Position numbers and translations under genes: made by a program. Under the pieces are notes generated by a model. It was not told the DNA's origin, did no database searches, and worked only from the letters and a program-made list of their open reading frames with translations. Below, one piece after another: positions 58,116 through 64,000 of a DNA stretch of 64,000 bases. The stretch is taken from positions 217,921 to 281,920 of the forward strand of contig NC_006692.1 in the NCBI RefSeq assembly GCF_000091045.1. The letters run 5' to 3'. Position 1 is the first letter of the stretch; each line of letters starts with the position of its first letter. Source of the DNA: Cryptococcus deneoformans JEC21 (Eukaryota; Basidiomycota; Tremellomycetes; Tremellales; Cryptococcaceae).

Positions 58116-58533
58116 CCTAAAATGTAGTTCCGGTCTGATTAAGATGATAAATGATGCTGGCCATTCATGGAAGCCGCCAATATATATATATATATTGTAT
58201 ATATATGTGCGTACGCCGTACGCCGTCTTTGAACATGTGGCGTCGTTAGTAGCTGGTAATTAAAATGGTCTTATGAGTGCGGACTCCTGTTCCCGGTGAA
58301 GATTTCGGACGAAAATGACGTCAAAAGTGACTCACCCGGCTTAAGTTCAAAAAGTAGTGACGCCACAATTTTCTCTGACTGCCATATTTGATCCCGCTAT
58401 TGAGAGTTCATTCCCATAGATCCGCGGTGGAGGCATCATTCGTGTCTCAAAGAACACCCGCAAAAACATTCCTCTCACTCCGCCTTTTCCATTCTCTCTT
58501 CCCCACTTCCACCGTCCGTCCCCCTCTTTCCCC
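58116..58533. other. Divergent promoter region
   Basis: This 418 bp separates the WW-domain gene from the SAP-domain gene. It holds an (AT)n tract at about 58182-58206 and a tandem GTACGCC pair at about 58213-58226. CT-rich leaders precede both starts. Confidence 0.5.
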
Positions 58534-60268
58534 ATGTCGGACACGGAAATAAACGTGAAAACGCTCAAGGTAGCAGAGCTGAAAGAAGAGCTTTCAAAAC
58601 GTGGCCTCGATACCAAAGGTCTCAAGAAAGATGTGAGTCGTTGGTCGCTTCGAATCGTCGAGAAATCTGATTACTTATGATGAATTGCCGTAGCTTGCTG
58701 AGAGGTTGCAAGGTGCATTGGATGCTGAGGCGAACCCACCTTCTTCAGAGCACGCTACCGCGCAAGCTGAAGAAGTCCCGGGTTCCCGCCCTTCCACCCC
58801 GCCCGTTCCCACTGTCGCTGCTCCTGATGTTGTTGCCGAACCGTCAACTTCTCGTCCTCAGACCCCTCCCCTTGCCCAAGACCCATCGACACCCTTGGCT
58901 CCATCAACGCCTCCACTCCCGACATCGGATAAAGGTGTCGGATCTGTGATGGTGGACGGCTACCCGGAAGCGTTGGAGAAGCAAGCTACCGAGGTCAAGG
59001 ATGACGCTGATATGGTGGAGACGCAGCCTAAAGCTTTGGACGAAGAGGTTGCCAAAGAAGTATCAAAAGAAGAAGGAAAAGATGCCTTGCCTCTCACGCC
59101 TACTCCACCGCCCAGGAGTCTTTCACCTTTACCGGTAGGGGAGGAGAAAAACGAGGAGCAAAAGGAAGAAAAGGCGGAACGCAAGTTTGATGCTCAGTCA
59201 GAAACCAAGCCTGAACCATCAGCTCCTGTTGAAAAAGATGCAAATGTCCAGGAGGACCTGCAAATTGTTCCTCCATCTCCTCAAAGTCCTGCAGACAAGA
59301 AACGCCCCCTTTCTCCTTCTCCTGCTCCTGCTCCACCCGCCAAAAAGTCTCGTACAACTGATGGGGCCGCAATAGCCTTTTCCCATGCCATCCATCCACC
59401 CACATCCACCCTCTTCATCTCCAATCTCAAACGACCTTTCATGCACTCTGCCTTGCACGAATATCTTTTCTCCACTGCTCCCGAATCCAGCCCGCCTACT
59501 CTCCCTCCTGCTCGCGCGCCTTTTGCCAGCGACGAATACCCCGGTCTTTGGCTCTCTGGCGTCAAGGACCACGCGTTCGCCGTCTACCCTTCTGTCGAGG
59601 AGGCACTCGCCGCCGCTCAACGTATCGATAACGTCCAATGGCCTGAAGATACCGGCTCAGCGCTCACCATTGAGTTTATCGCCGACGACAAGTTGCTTGC
59701 GCTCGTACAAGAGGAAGAGCACGCATGGACCAACGGGAGACAAAAGTTGAATCTCAAGGTTATCAAGCGTGATGATGGAGAATTCGAGTTTACGCACGAA
59801 GGTGTTGGGGGTTTGGGACGTGCGCCTATGAGAGGTGGAGGGCCCCTAAGGGGTGCAGGGATGAGAGGAGGGATGCAGGGAGGTTATCCACCTCACCACC
59901 CCGGAGGAGGCTTTGGACGACCTCAGGGCCCTCCGGGACAATTTGGAGCTGTTCCTGCAGGTGGACCGAGGGGACCACCTAGACCTGTACCTTTAACCGG
60001 TGTCAATGCCATTGGGGTTGCTGGTGGGAGAGGAGGTAGTGCGATAGGGGTCAGAGGACGAGGCGGGTTCGGTGGTGGGCCAGGAGGTCATGGGAGGATG
60101 GATGGGCCGCCTCCTCATGAACATGGACATGGGCATGGGCATGCAATGCAGCAAAGGGATCCCGTAAAAGAAGAGCTGAAGATGAGGCCAACGAGATTTA
60201 GGCCAAGATTGTTTTGGAAAAAGGGACCCGGTGCTGTTGAAGGGTTGGCAAGAGATGGTGGCAGATGA
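58534..60268 (+). CDS. SAP-domain protein, Acinus-like
   Basis: It resembles the Acinus subunit of the ASAP splicing-associated complex. Two exons (58534-58632, 58694-60268). The N-terminal SAP domain, LKVAELKEELSKRGLDTKGL with KKDLAERLQGAL, predicts DNA/RNA binding. A Pro/Ser/Thr-rich linker and an acidic/basic section with KKRPLSPSP and PPAKKSRTTDG lead to a divergent RRM-like domain: STLFISNLKRPFMHSALHEY, LSGVKDHAFAVYPSVEEALA, AQRIDNVQWPEDTGSALTIE, FIADDKLL. A Gly/Arg/Pro-rich region (RGGFGGGPGGHGR) follows. Near the C-terminus, MRPTRFRPRLFWKKGPG resembles the RSB motif of Acinus, which binds RNPS1/SAP18. HGHGHGH precedes it. SAP, RRM and RSB in this order are the basis for the call; the RRM is weak. 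The next gene converges, 135 bp between stops. Confidence 0.8.
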
Positions 60269-60403
60269 GAGGAGAGAAGAATGAATGAATGACGAGAAAA
60301 GTGTATGTAGAAGAGGGTCGGACAGTATACGTTGGCATACAAATATAGGAATGCAACACTATCTACACTCTATATAATATAATATCTACAAATATATCTC
60401 ACT

Positions 60404-61948
60404 CTATTCTCTGTCAGCAAAATGCAATAGGACGTCCCCGTCTTTCATAGCAGCTTTTCCTTTAATCTTCACACCATCTTCATCTTTCTCATAATCACCT
60501 TTGTCTGGTGTCTTCCCAGCGAGGGCAGCTCCGCTCAAAAGCTTTTTGTTCAGAAAAGCCGTAGATAGTTCGTGGACTTTGAGAATCATGGAGTGGGCGT
60601 GAGAATAACCTCTTGGACTGAGAAGAGGAAAGTCAGAGAACGCTTGGTCTATATCATCGTGTCAGTCTTTTGAATTAATCTTGGCACCCCTATGAACCAA
60701 CTCACGTCCGATTCCAATCATGGTTATCAAGATACCCTTTCCCTTCATTATCTCCACTAGTTTCTCCCAATGCTCAGGCCATTCTGTAAAGCCGGCGGAA
60801 TTGATCACCAGAGTCGGCGGAAGAGACGAGGGAAGTGGGGTTTGGAGGATGTCTGACGGTGCTGGGAGAGGTTCGAGCCATGGATCAAGGGATATAGCTT
60901 GTTTAGCTGGGAGGGAAGGGAGAAGAGTGGACGGCGGGGGAGATTGAAGCAGATGAAGCTAGGATGAATGGTTTAGTATTTGGCTTTCAAATGATGATAC
61001 TATAGAGACATACAATAGTGCCACCACCAAAAGAATGGCCTGTAAGCCTTAGGTCATCAACATCGACCTTGCCCTTCAAGCTGTCAATCCAGTTCTGCCG
61101 CTCACCGCCCTCCAGCCCTTCGATCTTGATGCTCAAGTCGCCTTCATGAGAGAGAAGACGCTTAAACGAGTGGTACGCCTCGTACACCTCTCTTGTCCGT
61201 ATGTCGAGCTGTAATGTCCTAGCATGTGTTACAGGATGCTCTTCGCCCTCTGCCCAGCTACCGTACTCAATGCGTGAGCTTATCGCCATTTCGTTTCAAC
61301 AAACACTCACCTGATATCATTTACGCCGGTATAATACAACACTCTCGACTCCTTGCTTTCGCCCTCTGGTGGCAGAACCACGGCCGGACCACTTCCATCC
61401 CTGTGCTCTACAGCAAGCACAACGTAACCTTCTGAAGCGAGAGCAGCGCAGTATTGGCTGTAAGTGTGGCGGGTACCTGCGAGACCGTGAGAGAAGATGA
61501 GAAGGGGATATGGTTTGTCTGTTGGCTTGAGAGGTGCTCGAGGATGTAGAGGCATCTATTTTATGAACCATAATCAGCGATGGATAGAGAGTACTGGGGA
61601 ACTTGTACAACACACCTGAAGCCTTCCAGCAATGTATCCCAGTGGTTTAACGAGCCATGACACCCCACCTTTGCCACCCAGAAATCTCTCGTACCCCCTT
61701 ATCACCCCCCAAAACGGATCGGGTACCCAGCTTACCCATTCTTTACCTCTCTTACCCTCAGGCAAACCGGGATAGAACAAGCAATACCCGATCTCTTCGA
61801 TTTGAAATGCAGGCTTGCCTGTAGATTTCAGTGTGGGAGATGAATGAGAAAAAGGAGAGAGAGGTGGGTGGACGAGGAAAGTGTAGCCTACGGCATGGGG
61901 ACCTGGAGGTGGTGGGAGCGAGGCTGCGATGATAGGTGGAAGAATCAT
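60404..61948 (-). CDS. Platelet-activating factor acetylhydrolase-like lipase (PAF-AH II type)
   Basis: This is a serine esterase of the alpha/beta-hydrolase fold that cleaves short or oxidised sn-2 acyl chains of phospholipids. The catalytic triad is complete: Ser in [11 protein letters not shown] (GxSxG), Asp in [10 protein letters not shown], and His in [11 protein letters not shown], which is assembled across an intron near 60650-60705 (GGAC|ACCAA). Other family marks are [39 protein letters not shown] and [13 protein letters not shown]. Length is about 440 residues in six or so exons, close to PAF-AH II. No signal peptide is visible, so it is probably intracellular. It converges on the SAP-domain gene. 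Confidence 0.92.
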
Positions 61949-62442
61949 CTTCTGAACCAGTTAAGACCAGTTTAATCGAGGTTTAATGTTGAGGAACGTC
62001 AAGATGAGGATTGACTAATGTGGTGTGCCCAGTGCTCTCAAAAGGTCGAGCTATCTATATCCTTTTGCTGCTTTATTCCCCAGGGGAGCAATATTATTCT
62101 ATCTTGCAAAACAGATGGTAGCGCTGCCCCCGATTTGAATCACAAAGCTTGCGGAAACTGAGGTAACAATAAGCATGTGCCGAAAAGAAGAATTGCGCAG
62201 ATCTCATTTGAAAAGAACAAACAAATATGAGGTCAATAATACATTTGTGCATGGCGCTCGCAACAATTTACTAATAGCTACAGATGTCCGAGGCATTTAT
62301 TTTTTATAACTGGCTAATGATACTGAATAATTTATAACTGGCTAACGATACTAAATGATGTTGATAACCAAATGATCGTGTGTAATTTTCGTCTAAATCT
62401 CATCCAAATTTCGAATCTCGATACACACGACGCCGCACTCAT
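61949..62442. other. Intergenic region with a 28 bp tandem repeat
   Basis: This 494 bp is AT-rich. It holds the PAF-AH promoter and the 3' UTR of the secreted-protein gene, plus the tandem repeat at 62303-62358. Confidence 0.5.
62303..62358. repeat. Two tandem 28 bp units
   Basis: TTTATAACTGGCTAATGATA and the next eight bases are repeated directly with three mismatches (25 of 28 identical). Confidence 0.8.
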
Positions 62443-64000
62443 CTACTGCTGACCCATCCATCGGGCCTTGATTGCAGCGGGGTTGGAAGCCGCAGAGGTC
62501 GCAGCAGAGCCAGCAGAAGCAGCCGCGGAAGTAACAGCGGCAGCAGTAGAAGTAAGACTGCTGACAGGAGAACCAGAAGTGGACACGACGGAAGAGGTGG
62601 CGCTAGGAGAAGTGTCGTTACCGAAACCAATAGTGTGGTGACCAATGGTCACGTTACGGTGGGGAATGATGGACTGGATAGGGACGGTAGAAGCGGTAGA
62701 GGTGGGAAGGTAGGTAGAAGTGCCATTGACGAAAGAGTAAGGGAAGGAAGAATTGTAGGCAGAAGCGGTTACGTTCTCGGGCAGAGTGCCGTCTAAATGG
62801 GATATCAGTATTTATTGTAATGCAGGCGTGTCAAGTCCAACTTACTCTGAGAGACTACGAGGCCGGTAGAGTTGCAGGTAGTGTCAAGGAACTGGTTGAG
62901 AGTGGAGTTACCGATCCAGACGGAAGTGCCTACGTCGGGATACTGGGTCTCAATAAGAGAAAGAGCACCGAAGATACACTCGTTGCAGAGAGCAGTAGGA
63001 GGGATAGATTCAAGGTCCTGGATAGCCGTGGCATTACCACCGAGAGCAATGGTAGCAATTTCCCGCAGGCTCAATTCTGTACCGAGATATGAAGACAGCT
63101 CATCAAGGAGAGAGGTGACACAGTAAGTGCCTTCGGTCGAGTTGGAACTGGAGTTATCAGAGCCAGATGCGGTGCTGCTGGGAGAAGCAGCTGAGCTGGT
63201 CCAGGAGGCGATGTCAGAAGTGGCAGAAGCATCAGAACCCTGATCCTGTCGGCGAATTAGTCTGTAGGCAGACTCTTGGGCATATGTGGGAGAAGGACTG
63301 GAGTCAGTACCGGCGTCATACCACATGCTAGATGTGGGAGCGGCACTGTTCCAGTCAGAGCTAGCCCAGCTGCTGGCACTGCTGGCGGCACCACCGGAAC
63401 CACCGGAACCAGAGTTGTCGGAAGAAGAATTACCGGTGAATGGATCGGTACTATGGCTCAAATCAGCAAACCGCCATTTGCCTTTTATGACAAAAGACTT
63501 ACGTCTTCAAGCAGACAACTTCCCGAGCCAAAGGATAAGACTGAACAATGATCTGGACAGTCTCATTGGTCAGACCAAACTTTTGCAAGTCGGTAGAGCA
63601 TTGAGAAAGAATAGTCTGAGTGGCGTTTTGAAGGGTAGAATTAGAGCAGGGATTGGAAGTGCAAATGCTGTCGAGCCAGTTTTCGACGCTAGGGACAATG
63701 GAACCGTTACTGTTAAGGACTGAAGATGCGTCAGTCAGCAAAAGCGGGAACTTTCCGGGAACTTCTTTTTTTAAAGGGATCGATGACTTACCAGACTCAG
63801 CGGCAGTGGTGTTGAGACATTGCCCTGTAGGAGAGTCAGGAGAGATAAGCTCCTTCACAGCGGTCCGACAATTTGAAGATAAGCTAGACATTCGAGTCAG
63901 CGACCATTTTTTGAAACCCAGCTATCGCCACCAAGACTTACAGGCGGAGTGCTGAAGAAGTCAAGTCGGGAATAGATACGCTTTGAGCTGTGGCGACAGA
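62443..64000 (-). CDS. Secreted Cys/Ser-rich protein, DUF7729-like (5' end outside window)
   Basis: The gene starts beyond the right edge. The first visible residues, SVATAQSVSIPDL, look like the end of a signal peptide with cleavage after AxA. The mature protein then has paired Cys-containing segments: LSSNCRTAVKEL and GQCLNTTAAES, an intron, ENWLDSICTSNPCSNSTLQN, SQCSTDLQKFGL and REVVCLKT. A Ser/Gly-rich linker follows, and then a second Cys module (TYCVTSLLDELSSYL, PPTALCNECIFGALSLIE, FLDTTCNSTGLVV). The C-terminal third is Ser/Thr/Ala-rich with many N-glycosylation sequons (NSTLQ, NGTS, NVTASAYNSS). The final residues are KARWMGQQ, without a clear GPI-anchor hydrophobic tail. The arrangement recalls the basidiomycete DUF7729 family from memory. 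It is likely a cell-wall or secreted protein of unknown role. The stop is at 62443-62445. Confidence 0.78.

Overview
The window looks like nuclear DNA of a basidiomycete yeast, most probably of the Cryptococcus neoformans/gattii group. The reasons are very short introns (mostly 45-70 nt) with GTNNGT donors and CTRAY-like branch sites, many exons per gene, pyrimidine-rich 5' leaders, GC near 50 percent, and proteins that read as basidiomycete orthologues. One run of 96 N shows it comes from a draft assembly. Species assignment is inference. No transposon, tRNA, rRNA, CRISPR array or centromeric repeat was seen; this is ordinary gene-dense chromosome arm with a few long regulatory intergenic regions.

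Layout, left to right: a 2.4 kb leader/promoter and a TP-rich nuclear orphan protein (2370-4584, +); cytosolic Xaa-Pro aminopeptidase (4807-7579, -); HAD phosphatase of the DKMTPPase/MtnX type (7882-9054, -); RRP7 (9259-10506, +); mitochondrial K+/H+ exchange-related protein (10607-11810, -); small membrane protein (12136-12703, +); ribosomal protein eL36 (12883-13431, -); PDX1, the E3-binding protein of pyruvate dehydrogenase (14478-15775, +); YIP1 (15819-16639, -); assembly gap; MAS1, mitochondrial processing peptidase beta (16816-18557, +); a polytopic membrane orphan (18892-22090, +); a very large Ser-rich orphan (22473-28138, -); a 2.8 kb intergenic region; a YOR1-type ABCC transporter (30949-35913, +); a CorA/MNR2-type Mg2+ transporter (36281-39191, -); a large PH-domain/coiled-coil protein (40554-46620, +); a membrane-anchored M24 peptidase (47152-48850, +); a ferric reductase (50459-52821, +); BET3 (53293-54300, +); an HbrB/BIT61-like TORC2 subunit (54471-56550, -); a WW-domain protein (56796-58115, -); a SAP-domain Acinus-like protein (58534-60268, +); a PAF-acetylhydrolase-like lipase (60404-61948, -); and the 3' part of a secreted Cys/Ser-rich protein (62443 to beyond 64000, -).

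The genes do not form one pathway. Themes are mitochondrial biogenesis (PDX1, MAS1, K+/H+ exchange protein), ribosome production (RRP7, eL36), membrane traffic (YIP1, BET3) and metal/drug transport (CorA, ferric reductase, ABCC pump).

The strongest non-coding signals are in promoters. The ferric reductase promoter has two exact copies of the iron-regulatory GATA consensus and three hexamers spaced exactly 40 bp apart. The ABC transporter promoter has three consecutive dyads, two of them of CGG-Nx-CCG form. The eL36/PDX1 divergent promoter has a perfect 22 bp tandem duplication on one side and a 14 bp one on the other. PDX1 also needs a GC-AG intron to read correctly. I found no convincing new multi-gene system.
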